Part shown: positions 42,801 through 52,140 of the stretch, in pieces | Position numbering within the stretch: position 1 is the stretch's first letter | Layout of the letters: each line of letters starts with the position of its first letter | NCBI RefSeq assembly: GCF_003014595.1 | Contig: NZ_PYGK01000018.1 | Coordinates: forward strand, 62,001-126,000 | DNA length: 64,000 nucleotides | Origin: Chitinophaga ginsengisoli | Lineage (GTDB): Bacteria > Bacteroidota > Bacteroidia > Chitinophagales > Chitinophagaceae | Direction: 5' to 3' | Notes under the pieces: model-generated | Told to the model about the DNA's origin: nothing | The model's input: the letters and a program-made list of their open reading frames with translations, nothing else | The model's database searches: none | Position numbers and translations under genes: made by a program

Positions 42801-45124
42801 TAGTAGAGGTACAAGACAGGAACGGTTGTAAAAGCAGATCGGTTCAATTTCCCTATGAGGGCCAGGCAGCTAATTTTACTTATACTACTGACCCTTGTCT
42901 CAATTACATACTACAGTTCAATGGACCTCGCTTCCCTGAAGACTCTATGGTAGCGTATTCATGGAATTTCGGAGATAATGCCACCTCCGTTCTGCAAAAC
43001 CCGCTACATGAATTTAAACCAGGTAAAACATACACTGTCTCTCTCTCCACAAGAACAAAATCAGGACTGAAAGGCCTTGCCAGCCGGGAAATAACGGTGG
43101 AGCTGATCGACTATACTCCTACTATCACCGTAAGAAAGACACCATGCGGAGACGGCGCCTGGCTAATAGCCAATACTACTTTAAAGGTTCCTGTTCTTGA
43201 CTGGAGTAACTATGGATGGGATGACTCTACACTCGTCACATCATCAGGCAGATATACACTGACAGTTAGAGACACCTGTCATAATGTACGGGGAACTGCG
43301 TTTGTAGATGTAGACCTCAAGCCATACTTCGCGCCTAGTTGGGACTTTCTGAGAAAGGGCGAGCATGATACAATAGTCATTCTATCAAACAGAGATGATT
43401 ATGTATTCTCTATTGAGAATCCATCACCGAATATCACATTCACCTGGTGGAGAGACGGCGAGATCGTCAGGGTTAGTCATGAGCCATATTTCGTGGACCC
43501 ATTGGACGGGAACTACAAAGGACTTGTTGAGATTAAAGGCGGTTGCAGCAACTATGTAGATGCGATTTTCAATGTTGGTTATTTACCACCATTGCCTGAC
43601 CCTGTCTCATTTACCTATGATACGCTGGGATCTGCGTGCCTTACTCAGGTCTCTTTCCATGGTCCGGCATCTGTTCCCGGCGATTCTATCCTTCGTTATA
43701 CCTGGGACTTTGGCGATCTCAATGCCGGCAGTACACAAGAGCCTGTACATTTGTACAGACCCGGCACTTACAATGTCTTCATGCGTGTGGTAACTGCGTC
43801 TGGTAAACAAGGTCTGGCCAGACGACAACTGGTTATAAAATCCACAGGAGAAGAATGGACGGCGAAAATCAACAGCAATCCAGCCCCTTGCGGGGATAAA
43901 GCCACACTATCTGTTGATGCCCCGGCCGAAGCAGCTTATATCGAGTGGAACACCGGCGCTACTACCAGAGACATACAGGTTACCAGTTCCGGCAACTATA
44001 CTGTCAGTATATTTGACAGCTGCCACAATATCCGTGCGGCAGACACTATACACCTCGAACTCAGTGCTGGTTTTCAGCCGGAGCTGGCTTACGGATTAAT
44101 AGAAGATACATTAGCCATCTATCAGGCAGTTGGCAACAGTGCTATCTTTCCGCTGAACGATTCATTACCGGGCTATACCTTCACCTGGTATTTTAATGAT
44201 AAGGAGCTGCCCACTCATGCCTCTTATATTACGCCTATCACACCGGGCAATTACCAGGTAAAGGTGGTACAACCTAACGGCTGCCCGGGCCTTACCAGCA
44301 TCTACAGTGTTCCGGAAACGGAAGCATGGCCTGATACGGTGACGTTTGGCAACCAGACGCCAGTTTTCGACATCCAGGATGATCTGTCAGTAGCGGGTAG
44401 ATTCCACTGGCCCAGAAATCCAGATAACGTCTATACGCTGCAACTTACCTTAAGTAATCCCGGAGGACGAATGAACGGACTGGAGCCAGGGCAAGTGATC
44501 ACACTGACCACATTACAAAGCGATATGCAGTCAGTAACATTGACAGCAACCCTCCCCGATTCACTGGCATGTTCCTCTAATTACGCCATACGCATCGTCT
44601 CCAGCTCACCGGCGGATACAACCATATGGTCAGTACCCGTTACAATCATCAACCAGCCTGAAAAGCCGGTTATCACACAACGTGGCGACAGCCTGTTTAC
44701 AAATAGCAACTATCAGTTACAGTGGTATAAAAATGATATCGCTATCCCGGGTGCTATGGCCTCTTATTACCGTGCAAGGGCTAATGCCAGTTACACGGTA
44801 GAAGCGTACAACGGAGGCGACTGCAGAAGCATATCGTCATCGGTCGCGGTTGTTATTACCGCGATCGGCGAAGTCTCTTCCGGCACCAATAAAGTAAAGG
44901 CATTCCCAAATCCATCAGAAGGTGAAGTATACCTCAAGTTTGAAAAACCATTGCTAAAACCAGTGGTCATCAACGTCTATAATCTGCAGGGACGTGTTGT
45001 TTATAACACAACAACATCGCAACAGCAGCATATATTATATCTCTCTGCATTGCCAAAGGGTTATTACATGGTAGAACTGACGGGATACGGTACAAAAAAA
45101 GTATTATCTCTGATGTTGTACTAA
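39863..45124 (+). CDS. Giant PKD-repeat protein with T9SS C-terminal sorting domain
   Basis: About 1753 residues. The start at 39863 heads a signal peptide (ending VVSSQQ); the Met at 39827 lies in the -7 element TATATTTG (39822-39829). At least six PKD domains are seen by their core motifs, such as WKWEFGDG, WYWGDG, WNYGDS, WNFGDN and WDFGD. They alternate with Ig-like units marked by a repeated pattern SGNYTVSIFDSCHNIRAADT. The C-terminal ~80 residues (AFPNPSEGEVYLKFEKP onward) form a type A T9SS sorting domain. It should be exported by T9SS and attached to the surface; a role in adhesion or polymer capture is inferred. Confidence 0.9.
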   Translation: MKATLQVFVLLLLSHVVSSQQRNPDADFVQSGTQSCTAPFTVSFKDSSWSPINAAFVAWKWEFGDGAIDSSGPVVTHTYTQKGIFTVKLTVRDQFGYSATRQGNQYTGPVRIGAALQLPPVYAFCSNTFLPFTLKNELAPANFDSLGTYRWFRNETQVGTAKDLRINSEGTYTVAYTACGTTLYDTTLVGPLIGPEVTANYGNAMTWTSDGFAISAWVNASSEPSTFNKLMWYWGDGTTSTSTRSNKIKHYYTNPGQYRISVKPYYEYGNNTLFCSEAALEIPAFIRGSRVKHNSWNGRDTILPVTATQLTLSAGNTGASFNWRSEDPSFSYYGQTLTITKAGKYWVDITENAEYPDAITDSIRVTTVTRPTADFLYTITPCHEQSVSFNSAMAFPVGSQDKVIAWQWRIDDENVNTAAAFIYNFGTYGMHTVELVAFTQSGVTDTFTKQINVPRETSDWAIALKDDTLSIPGVHILTATTTPADIPVYFEGYNQPTASLHVTAYGSYSAFIKDSCGLERARDTIEVLPPGSSQWNFGIKTVYKDNCMTEAWLKTGTNAPAGTYTVTWNTGIISDSIHVTAGGNYSAVFKDNTGKTRTANRDVTIEQPIVPTITLQHISGEDYLVPAPVIPNQQYYWYRNDSLVGYGSRDGYKQGELIRGIYVLGIESIAGCYNTSIPFEYQMPKDSLIANFSFSREHCNSLKVNFKSGIYTASSSTDTVRSIIWNYGDSTPDTLTSGHTTQHQYATAGTYTAKMNARTVSGRQFNISKTVVIDPILNYSVKITDDVTSLPGVHILKATVTPAGQQVLWSTGVRKDTIHVLKAGYYKATVKDTCSGILYTDSLEVKASSITTWSLDAQISKIFACQDSAMLIANAKGPLNGYSLVWSNGGNKDTTYVTGSGTYIVRLIDKQGNIRARDTVQVTLIRPFEASITLHSAPSGDTLTALPDSSEFSYKWYRNDTILPAVTTPLNTRLIRGSYVVEVQDRNGCKSRSVQFPYEGQAANFTYTTDPCLNYILQFNGPRFPEDSMVAYSWNFGDNATSVLQNPLHEFKPGKTYTVSLSTRTKSGLKGLASREITVELIDYTPTITVRKTPCGDGAWLIANTTLKVPVLDWSNYGWDDSTLVTSSGRYTLTVRDTCHNVRGTAFVDVDLKPYFAPSWDFLRKGEHDTIVILSNRDDYVFSIENPSPNITFTWWRDGEIVRVSHEPYFVDPLDGNYKGLVEIKGGCSNYVDAIFNVGYLPPLPDPVSFTYDTLGSACLTQVSFHGPASVPGDSILRYTWDFGDLNAGSTQEPVHLYRPGTYNVFMRVVTASGKQGLARRQLVIKSTGEEWTAKINSNPAPCGDKATLSVDAPAEAAYIEWNTGATTRDIQVTSSGNYTVSIFDSCHNIRAADTIHLELSAGFQPELAYGLIEDTLAIYQAVGNSAIFPLNDSLPGYTFTWYFNDKELPTHASYITPITPGNYQVKVVQPNGCPGLTSIYSVPETEAWPDTVTFGNQTPVFDIQDDLSVAGRFHWPRNPDNVYTLQLTLSNPGGRMNGLEPGQVITLTTLQSDMQSVTLTATLPDSLACSSNYAIRIVSSSPADTTIWSVPVTIINQPEKPVITQRGDSLFTNSNYQLQWYKNDIAIPGAMASYYRARANASYTVEAYNGGDCRSISSSVAVVITAIGEVSSGTNKVKAFPNPSEGEVYLKFEKPLLKPVVINVYNLQGRVVYNTTTSQQQHILYLSALPKGYYMVELTGYGTKKVLSLMLY

Positions 45125-45147
45125 AAAAACAATCTATCTACAACAAC

Positions 45148-45180
45148 AAAACTGCCGGTCCTTCGCCGGCAGTTTTTTTA
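45148..45180 (+). terminator. Terminator of the PKD protein gene
   Basis: ACTGCCGG (45151-45158) and CCGGCAGT (45166-45173) with flanking A/T pairs, followed by TTTTTT. Confidence 0.9.
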
Positions 45181-45319
45181 TTTGATAAATTATTATCATC
45201 TCTTCCCCCTTCTTTCCTAACCTATTAATGTTCCGCCCTCACTATGAAAGTACAGGACAGTTAAAAGCAGTCATTCCTTATATTTAACGATCTAAACGTA
45301 AACAACAAATTTCGCGTAA

Positions 45320-48049
45320 ATGAAAAAACAGGTCCTTTTCTTTCTGCTGATCTATGCTTTCTGTATAGATGCATTGGGGCAGACCCAGGTTGCATCTCTG
45401 CTTTGTGAGAATCGTATCAATCCAACAGGTGTCGATGTACACCAGCCCTTGCTTAGCTGGCAGTTATCGGGCAACAGGAGGAATATCCACCAGTCAGCCT
45501 ATGAAGTACGTGTCGGTACCTCCTCAAAACTTCTCAGCCAGGGTAAGGAACTGGCGTGGAACAGTGGTAAAGTAAGCGCTGAACAATCTGTTCACGTGCC
45601 CTATGGAGGCGCTCCGCTAACCTCCGGTAAAAAATATTACTGGCAGGTCAGGATATGGGACGACAAAGGCCAGGCGTCCGGCTGGAGTCCTGTAGCGGAA
45701 TGGCAAATGGGCCTCCTGCAACCCGGCGACTGGAAAGCCAGCTGGATAGAACCGGGATTCGTCCAGGACAGCATTTCACGACCCAGTCCCCTGTTCCGCA
45801 AAACATTCCAGGCTGGGAAAAAAATACAGTCAGCCACCGCTTATATCACGGCCCGTGGTATGTATGAGGCACGTATCAATGGCCAGCGGGTAGGCGATGC
45901 GCTCCTCACTCCCGGATGGACCAGCTACCGGAAAAGACTGCAATACCAGCAATATGATGTAACCAACCTGCTTCATCAGGGTGCCAATGCTATTGGGGTA
46001 ACATTAGGCGTAGGATGGTATAGTGGTTATCTGGCATGGGAAGACAGTAAGAACCATTTTGGGGCTAAAATAGGGCTGCTGTTCCAGTTAAATATCCAAT
46101 ACACGGATGGTACTGAAGAAGTGATCACTTCTGACAACAGCTGGAAATCATCCACCGGCAGCATTCTTTATTCCGAGATCTACAACGGCGAAACTATCGA
46201 TGCCAGGAAAGAAAAAGAAGGCTGGTCCACCCCTGGTTATGATGATCAGAGTTGGTCAGGTGTTCAGCTAAGCAACGACAATAATAAAAGCAACCTGATC
46301 GCCACCGTAAATGAACCGGTGAAAAAGCACGAACAATTCAAACCTGTACGGATATTTACCACCCCTGCTGGCGAGAAAGTGATGGACTTCGGCCAGAACC
46401 TGGTGGGCTGGGTACAGGTACAACTCAAAGGCCATGCAGGCGACAGTATTATACTACAACATGCAGAAGTGCTCGACAAGAAAGGCAATTTCTATACAGA
46501 AAACCTTCGCCGGGCCAAACAAAAAGACACTTACATTTTTAAAGGAAATGGCACGGAAACTTTTGAGCCCCAGTTCACTTTCCAGGGCTTTCGTTATGTG
46601 AAAGTAAGTGGTTTTAACGGCGACATCAACCCGGATAATTTTACCGCCTTTGCTATCTATTCCGATATGCCGGCAACCGGTAATTTCAGTTGTTCCAATC
46701 AATTGATCAACCAGTTGCAGCATAATATCCAATGGGGCCAACGCGGTAACTTTCTCGATGTTCCTACCGATTGCCCTCAGCGTGACGAACGTTTAGGCTG
46801 GACCGGCGACGCACAGGCTTTCTCCAGAACAGCAGCATACAATCGCCAGGTGAATAACTTCTTCGCCAAATGGTTGAAAGACGTTGCAGCGGATCAACGT
46901 GCCGATGGTAGTGTTCCTTTTGTGGTACCCAATGTCCTTGGGGAAGGGTCTATGGGCTCCGCCGGCTGGTCGGATGTAGCCACTATTGTTCCCTGGAATA
47001 TGTACCTGGCTTATGCAGACAAGCGATTGCTGGAACAACAATATCCCAGCATGAAAGCCTGGGTGGAATATATGCATAAACAAAGTCCGCAGGACCTCTG
47101 GAATACCGGCTTCCATTTTGGCGACTGGCTATTCTATCATCCGGATGATGACCTGGATGGACGAGCGGCTATCACAGATAAATACCTCATTGCACAGTGT
47201 TTCTATGCCCATTCCACACAATTGCTTATCAATGCCGCGCAGGTATTGGGTAAAACAGCTGAAGTAACAGAATATACTGCTCTACTGCAACGTGTTAAGG
47301 CTGCATTCATGAAGGAATATGTTACGCCTAACGGCCGCCTGGTATCCAGCTCCCAGACAGCTTATGTACTGGCTTTAAATTTCGATATGTTACCTGAGAA
47401 CCTGCGGGAACAGGCTGCCAATCGCTTAGTAGAGAATATCAAAAGCTATAACAACCATCTTACTACGGGTTTCCTGGGTACACCTTATTTATGCCATGTT
47501 TTAAGCCGCTTTGGGCACCTGGATATGGCTTATACACTCTTGTTGCAGGACACCTATCCTTCCTGGTTGTACCCGGTTAAAATGGGTGCTACGACCATCT
47601 GGGAGAGATGGGATGGAGAAAAGCCTGATCATACCTTTGAAAATGCTGGTATGAACTCATTTAATCACTATGCTTATGGCGCTATTGGCGATTGGATGTA
47701 CAGGGTCATTACAGGGATTGATACGAAAGAGGATGCACCGGGGTATCATCATATTATCATCCGGCCGAATCCCGGTGGTTCACTGACAGACGCGAATGCT
47801 ACACTGCAGACTTATTATGGGCAGATTAAATCGTCCTGGCGGCTCCAAAACGGACAGCTTAGCCTTGACGTGGACATACCTGCCAATACAACAGCAACTG
47901 TCTATATACCGGCTAAAAACAATAATACCGTGATGGAAGGCGGTAAGCCCGTCACAGCTCAAAAAGAGATACAACTGGCCAGCGTTGACAAGGAACAAAC
48001 CATCCTGGAAGTAGGATCGGGACAATACCATTTCACTGTTGCACAATAA
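45320..48049 (+). CDS. GH78 alpha-L-rhamnosidase
   Basis: A 909-residue secreted enzyme with a signal peptide (about 1-20, ending ALGQ). The N-terminal beta domains contain WQVRIWDDKGQASGWSP and PSPLFRKTF, followed by the rhamnosidase B-domain motif RINGQRVGDALLTPGWTSY. The (alpha/alpha)6 barrel has DCPQRDERLGWTGDAQAF near 485-502, the GH78 active-site signature with its acidic residues intact. It should remove terminal alpha-L-rhamnose from pectin or flavonoid glycosides. It stands alone, without SusCD. A perfect terminator lies downstream. Confidence 0.93.
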   Translation: MKKQVLFFLLIYAFCIDALGQTQVASLLCENRINPTGVDVHQPLLSWQLSGNRRNIHQSAYEVRVGTSSKLLSQGKELAWNSGKVSAEQSVHVPYGGAPLTSGKKYYWQVRIWDDKGQASGWSPVAEWQMGLLQPGDWKASWIEPGFVQDSISRPSPLFRKTFQAGKKIQSATAYITARGMYEARINGQRVGDALLTPGWTSYRKRLQYQQYDVTNLLHQGANAIGVTLGVGWYSGYLAWEDSKNHFGAKIGLLFQLNIQYTDGTEEVITSDNSWKSSTGSILYSEIYNGETIDARKEKEGWSTPGYDDQSWSGVQLSNDNNKSNLIATVNEPVKKHEQFKPVRIFTTPAGEKVMDFGQNLVGWVQVQLKGHAGDSIILQHAEVLDKKGNFYTENLRRAKQKDTYIFKGNGTETFEPQFTFQGFRYVKVSGFNGDINPDNFTAFAIYSDMPATGNFSCSNQLINQLQHNIQWGQRGNFLDVPTDCPQRDERLGWTGDAQAFSRTAAYNRQVNNFFAKWLKDVAADQRADGSVPFVVPNVLGEGSMGSAGWSDVATIVPWNMYLAYADKRLLEQQYPSMKAWVEYMHKQSPQDLWNTGFHFGDWLFYHPDDDLDGRAAITDKYLIAQCFYAHSTQLLINAAQVLGKTAEVTEYTALLQRVKAAFMKEYVTPNGRLVSSSQTAYVLALNFDMLPENLREQAANRLVENIKSYNNHLTTGFLGTPYLCHVLSRFGHLDMAYTLLLQDTYPSWLYPVKMGATTIWERWDGEKPDHTFENAGMNSFNHYAYGAIGDWMYRVITGIDTKEDAPGYHHIIIRPNPGGSLTDANATLQTYYGQIKSSWRLQNGQLSLDVDIPANTTATVYIPAKNNNTVMEGGKPVTAQKEIQLASVDKEQTILEVGSGQYHFTVAQ

Positions 48050-48069
48050 GCAAATATTATCTTTACACG

Positions 48070-48114
48070 AAGTGGTCCCGCAATTGTTTACTAATAACAA
48101 TTGCGGGACCACTT
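48070..48114. terminator. Perfect 19-bp bidirectional terminator
   Basis: 48070-48088 and 48096-48114 are exact complements around a 7-nt loop, between the convergent GH78 and ABC permease genes. Confidence 0.85.
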
Positions 48115-48136
48115 ATAAATGATATTAAATACCGTT

Positions 48137-50512
48137 TTACTCCGTCCTCAGGCTCTTTATCGGATTAGCAACTGCGGCCTTTACCGACTGATAGCTCACG
48201 GTTAAAAGCGCTATTACCAGGGCCACACATCCTGCCAGTGCAAACATCCACCAGCCGATATTAATACGATAGAAGAAATTATCCAGCCATTTATTCATCG
48301 CCCACCAGGCTACAGGAAAAGCAATTCCAAGTGCCAACGCCACCAGCCGGATGAAGTCTTTCGTAAGCATGGCTACAATGCCAGCCTCACTCGCACCCAA
48401 TACCTTCCGGACACCTATTTCCTTGAAACGTTGCTGCGTAGCAAAGGTTGCCAGTCCGAAAAGTCCCAGGCAGGAAATGATAATAGACAAAACGGAAAAA
48501 ATGTTAAACAGTTTGCCCATCCGCTGTTCTGCGAGATACATTTTCTGCAGGTCTTCATCTACAAAACCATAGGAAAAAGGATAATCGCCGTATACCTTTT
48601 CAAACACCTTTTTAATGGCAGCTATAATAGCCGGCATATTGCCCGGCGTTGTACGCATCACCACATAACCACCAGCAAAATTATCTTTCATTATCAAAGG
48701 TTCAACAGGCTGCTGTATGGGCTTGAAGTTGAAATCTTTCACTACGCCAATGATAGCGCCCTTTGCGTCGTTCAATGTAATTTCCTGACCGATTGCTTCT
48801 GAAGGCATGAGATGCAGCGCCTTTAATGCTGTCTCATTCACTACATAAGTAGTATCATCACCTTTCATATCTTTAGAAAAGAATCGGCCGGCAACCAGAT
48901 GCATGTTGAAGGTCTTTATAAAATTGGCATCTGTACGCAGGCGATAACCCATCAGGTAATCCGTAGATTTCATTGCCGGGCCCCGAAGCTCCATACCGTT
49001 AGTAATATAGGTAGGTAGGTTATCGGTAATCGTGTAGGAAGAGATGCCTGAATATTGTTCGAGTGTGGCGGTAAGCGCTTCCTTGTTATTATGCAGATCA
49101 CCCACTTCAGGCATCTTTACATACAACAGGTTCTCCTTATCAAAGCCGATGTTTTTGTTCTTTATAAACTGCAGTTGTTTGTACACTACCAGCGTGCAGA
49201 CCATTAAAACAACCGATATAGCAAATTGTACGATTACCAGTCCATTCCTTAAAAAGGACTTCCTGCCCTGTAGGTTCGTTACACCTTTTAATACCTTCAC
49301 CGGCTTAAAAGATGAAAGGAAAAATGCAGGATAGCTGCCAGACACGACGCCTACCAGTACAGCAACCGTTGGAAGTAATGCCACCAGCTTTAAATTCAAC
49401 AGGCTAATGGAAATACGCTTTGAAGTCAGGTCATTGAATAAAGGTAAAAGCAATGCTGCAAATACAATGGCGATCAACAATGATACCGATGTGATCAACA
49501 AGGATTCTCCCATGAATTGCAGGATGAGCTGAAAACGCTCGGCGCCGATGGTTTTACGTAATCCCACCTCCTTAGCTCTCTGTGAAGAAAGCGCGGTAGA
49601 CAGGTTCATAAAATTGATACAGGCAATCAGCAAAATAAAAATCGCTACCAGCGAAGATATCATTACGTAGTCGATATTACCTTGTCCAGGTACGTCCAGC
49701 ATATAATGCGAGTGCAGGTGAATATCCAGGAGCGGCTGTGCAAAGAAGGTTACAGGTAGCGGAAATTTATCGTTCCGGGCGCGTATCTCATAGACTTGTC
49801 GCTCAATCTCACTGAGCGCAGCCGGAGTAGCGGAAAAATGATCGGCGAGCTCGAAATAGGTATACAAGTCAAAATTAGTCCAGGCGCCCACAGGACCATT
49901 AATCTTATCATACAGCTGTATGGGTAGCAGCAGGTCGAATTGTAAATGAGAATTGGCCGGAACATTCTTTAAAATGCCCGTTACCGTCAGCGTAGTTCCC
50001 TTTATATCATTGTCGATATAGATAGTTTTTCCAATAACGCCATCTGCGGTACCAAAGTACCTGATGGCAGTTGCTTCAGTAAGCACGACTGCGTCTGGTG
50101 CAGCAAGTACAGTATTTACGTTTCCGCTAAGTAAAGGATAACTGAAGATCTTCAGAAAGTTGGCATCGGCGAAATAAATATTCTTCTCATCAAACTTCGC
50201 TGTACCGACTGTTACCATCCGCTGAAACGGGGCGATCCTTGTTGCATTCTTCACACCGGGAATCTCCGCTTTCATCGCGGCCGCCATAGCCGGCGGAACA
50301 GTGGCAGCATCATTGTCACTTATTCTGGACGTAAGGCGATATATATTACCTGCATTCTTATTGAACCTGTCAAAGCTCAGCTCATCCTGTACCCACAGAA
50401 AAATAAGCAAACTGCAGGTCATCCCTATAGCCAGTCCGAAAATATTCAATCCGGTAAAGAGCTTCTGGCGTAGCAGGTTGCGGACGGCGATTTTGAAATA
50501 GTTTTTGAACAT
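48137..50512 (-). CDS. MacB/FtsX-type ABC transporter permease
   Basis: A 791-residue permease with two FtsX modules, the Bacteroidota duplicated form. An N-terminal membrane helix at about 22-42 is followed by a periplasmic MacB_PCD domain, three helices around 285-395, a helix near 430, a second periplasmic domain, and three C-terminal helices around 675-780. Conserved FtsX text is visible in EVGLRKTIGAERFQLI and EIGVRKVLGASEAGIV. These long permeases usually export peptides or respond to antimicrobials. No ATPase gene is adjacent in the window, so its partner must be encoded elsewhere. Confidence 0.9.
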   Translation of the reverse strand: MFKNYFKIAVRNLLRQKLFTGLNIFGLAIGMTCSLLIFLWVQDELSFDRFNKNAGNIYRLTSRISDNDAATVPPAMAAAMKAEIPGVKNATRIAPFQRMVTVGTAKFDEKNIYFADANFLKIFSYPLLSGNVNTVLAAPDAVVLTEATAIRYFGTADGVIGKTIYIDNDIKGTTLTVTGILKNVPANSHLQFDLLLPIQLYDKINGPVGAWTNFDLYTYFELADHFSATPAALSEIERQVYEIRARNDKFPLPVTFFAQPLLDIHLHSHYMLDVPGQGNIDYVMISSLVAIFILLIACINFMNLSTALSSQRAKEVGLRKTIGAERFQLILQFMGESLLITSVSLLIAIVFAALLLPLFNDLTSKRISISLLNLKLVALLPTVAVLVGVVSGSYPAFFLSSFKPVKVLKGVTNLQGRKSFLRNGLVIVQFAISVVLMVCTLVVYKQLQFIKNKNIGFDKENLLYVKMPEVGDLHNNKEALTATLEQYSGISSYTITDNLPTYITNGMELRGPAMKSTDYLMGYRLRTDANFIKTFNMHLVAGRFFSKDMKGDDTTYVVNETALKALHLMPSEAIGQEITLNDAKGAIIGVVKDFNFKPIQQPVEPLIMKDNFAGGYVVMRTTPGNMPAIIAAIKKVFEKVYGDYPFSYGFVDEDLQKMYLAEQRMGKLFNIFSVLSIIISCLGLFGLATFATQQRFKEIGVRKVLGASEAGIVAMLTKDFIRLVALALGIAFPVAWWAMNKWLDNFFYRINIGWWMFALAGCVALVIALLTVSYQSVKAAVANPIKSLRTE

Positions 50513-50740
50513 ATATCAGGTGCTATGTAATGTTATCCTTTTTCAACTGCCATGCCAATTATGGAAGCTGCGAGGGACAAGCATTTCAGAAAAAACTGCG
50601 ACTGCAGAATGTCCGGGAACGAACACTGTATGTCCGCTCCTATTACCTATGTTCCCTTTTCAGTGTCTAAAAACAGGGGCCGTGCTCGCCGGGTGCAGGT
50701 ATTGCCGTATATTTGATAGCAGGAAGAAAAACCAGCAGAC

Positions 50741-51187
50741 ATGTCAGATAAATTCCCCGTTCATGCAGTAATCACCGGTATATTCTCAGCACTACCGGAC
50801 CAGGCTTTTAACGCATTTCTCGATACCCGGCAGATCGGGCAGTTCATGTTCGGTCCGTGTGTAAGAGATGAAGAGATCGTCAGCCTTACCAACGAACCTA
50901 TTGTCGGCGGAAAATTTACCTACTCGGTACGCAGACAAGGTAACCAGTTCGATCATGTAGGTGAATTCCTGGCCATAGACAGGCCACATCATATGGCATT
51001 CACCTGGTCGGTGAAACAGGACCCCAGCGGCAGCCACTCCCGGGTAGTGATCGATATTGCGCCAATCCTGGAAGGATGTGAGCTGACATTGACACACCAG
51101 ATGCCACCAGGATCAGAGGATTTTATTGAGCAGTCTAAACAGGCATGGGGAAAAATGCTGGATGTGTTAACAGACGTGTTATCCTAA
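50741..51187 (+). CDS. SRPBCC (AHSA1-like) domain protein
   Basis: A 148-residue START/Bet v1-fold protein of the AHSA1 type. LPDQAFNAFLDTRQIGQFMF is the first helix region, VGGKFTYSVRRQGN a middle strand, RPHHMAFTWSV the WxW-like strand, and FIEQSKQAWGKMLDVL the long C-terminal helix. Such proteins bind hydrophobic small molecules, and many lie next to ArsR regulators. None is adjacent here. Confidence 0.85.
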   Translation: MSDKFPVHAVITGIFSALPDQAFNAFLDTRQIGQFMFGPCVRDEEIVSLTNEPIVGGKFTYSVRRQGNQFDHVGEFLAIDRPHHMAFTWSVKQDPSGSHSRVVIDIAPILEGCELTLTHQMPPGSEDFIEQSKQAWGKMLDVLTDVLS

Positions 51188-51216
51188 ATCCACTGGCCTC
51201 ATCAATGATTACCCCG

Positions 51217-51258
51217 AGAAGCCCAGCTGGGCAACTTAGGCCGCCCAGCTGGGCTTCT
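51217..51258. terminator. Perfect 16-bp GC-rich hairpin
   Basis: 51217-51232 and 51243-51258 pair exactly around a 10-nt loop. Each arm itself contains the palindrome GCCCAGCTGGGC. It lies between convergent genes and probably ends both; the nested symmetry also permits a cruciform. Confidence 0.7.
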
Positions 51259-51299
51259 TGCCGTGCCAGTTGTTCCCCTGGCGCAAAAAGAACCGGTCC

Positions 51300-52052
51300 T
51301 TAAAAAGGATAATGCCGCATGCCTCCATCCACCACCGCTACTGAGCCTGTAATGTATCGCGCCCTGGGCGACACAAGGAACACCGCCATATTAGCCAGAT
51401 CCTCTGGCTCACCGAAATCACCTAATGGGATCTCTCTTTCTGCAAACTGCCTCCGTTCTTCAGCGGAAAAGAAACGGCGGATGTTCTCCGTATCAATCAA
51501 TCCCGGCTGCAGACAATTAATCCTGATGCCATACTTACCTAATTGTCCGGCAAGCTGCTTTGACCATACCACGATAGCAGCCTTTGCAACAGCAGAACCA
51601 TTGACTGAACGTAACTCATACGTGCTGATGATATTCAGGATAGCTCCCTGCTTACGCTCCATGAAATGAGGTAACAAGGCTTGTGTCAATTGCCGGTGAC
51701 GATCGAAGTCCATCGTCATAGCCCCCTCCCACTCATCCTCCGGTCCTGCAACATCCATAGGCGCACTACGTCCCGTATTATTTACAAGCATATCTACATG
51801 CCCCAGACCCGACAACGCTGCGGTTGCAATTTGCTGCGGAGCATCTGTTGCCACGAAGTCCTGTACGAAAATAACAGGCTCCCTCCCTCCTGCAGCAATT
51901 ATTTCCTCTTTTAAGCTATGCAGCAATGCTTCATTCCTTGCTGTAGCGAAAACCTTCACACCCTCTGCAGCCAATCCCTTTGCAATAGCACGGCCAATAC
52001 CCTGACTGGCACCACTTATGACTGCTGTTTTTCCTTTTAAATACAAGTCCAT
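51300..52052 (-). CDS. SDR-fold protein lacking the catalytic Tyr
   Basis: A 250-residue SDR with SGASQGIG at 13-20, NNTG at 91-94, an active-site Ser (Ser143 in NIIST) and Lys157. The YxxxK motif reads SAVAK, so Ser153 stands where the catalytic Tyr should be, and the helix-4 Asn appears as Asp116 (MDFDRH). The C-terminus TGSVAVVDGGMRHYPF is normal for the tetrameric FabG-like group. It may have lost reductase activity or use another acid; Tyr145 is nearby. An upstream operator palindrome (52057-52072) suggests repressor control. Confidence 0.85.
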   Translation of the reverse strand: MDLYLKGKTAVISGASQGIGRAIAKGLAAEGVKVFATARNEALLHSLKEEIIAAGGREPVIFVQDFVATDAPQQIATAALSGLGHVDMLVNNTGRSAPMDVAGPEDEWEGAMTMDFDRHRQLTQALLPHFMERKQGAILNIISTYELRSVNGSAVAKAAIVVWSKQLAGQLGKYGIRINCLQPGLIDTENIRRFFSAEERRQFAEREIPLGDFGEPEDLANMAVFLVSPRARYITGSVAVVDGGMRHYPF

Positions 52053-52056
52053 ATCT

Positions 52057-52080
52057 ATCGAAATATTTCGATCAAAGGTA
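52057..52080 (-). promoter_or_regulatory. Promoter with a 16-bp palindromic operator
   Basis: ATCGAAATATTTCGAT (52057-52072) is a perfect palindrome. It abuts TACCTTTG on the minus strand (52080-52073), a perfect -7 element, and ends 5 nt before the SDR start. A protein bound there would block initiation. Confidence 0.6.
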
Positions 52081-52140
52081 TCAGATAATATCCGAACGTT
52101 GGTTACCTACAAATTTGTTAGTACCGCGGGATAAGTACCC

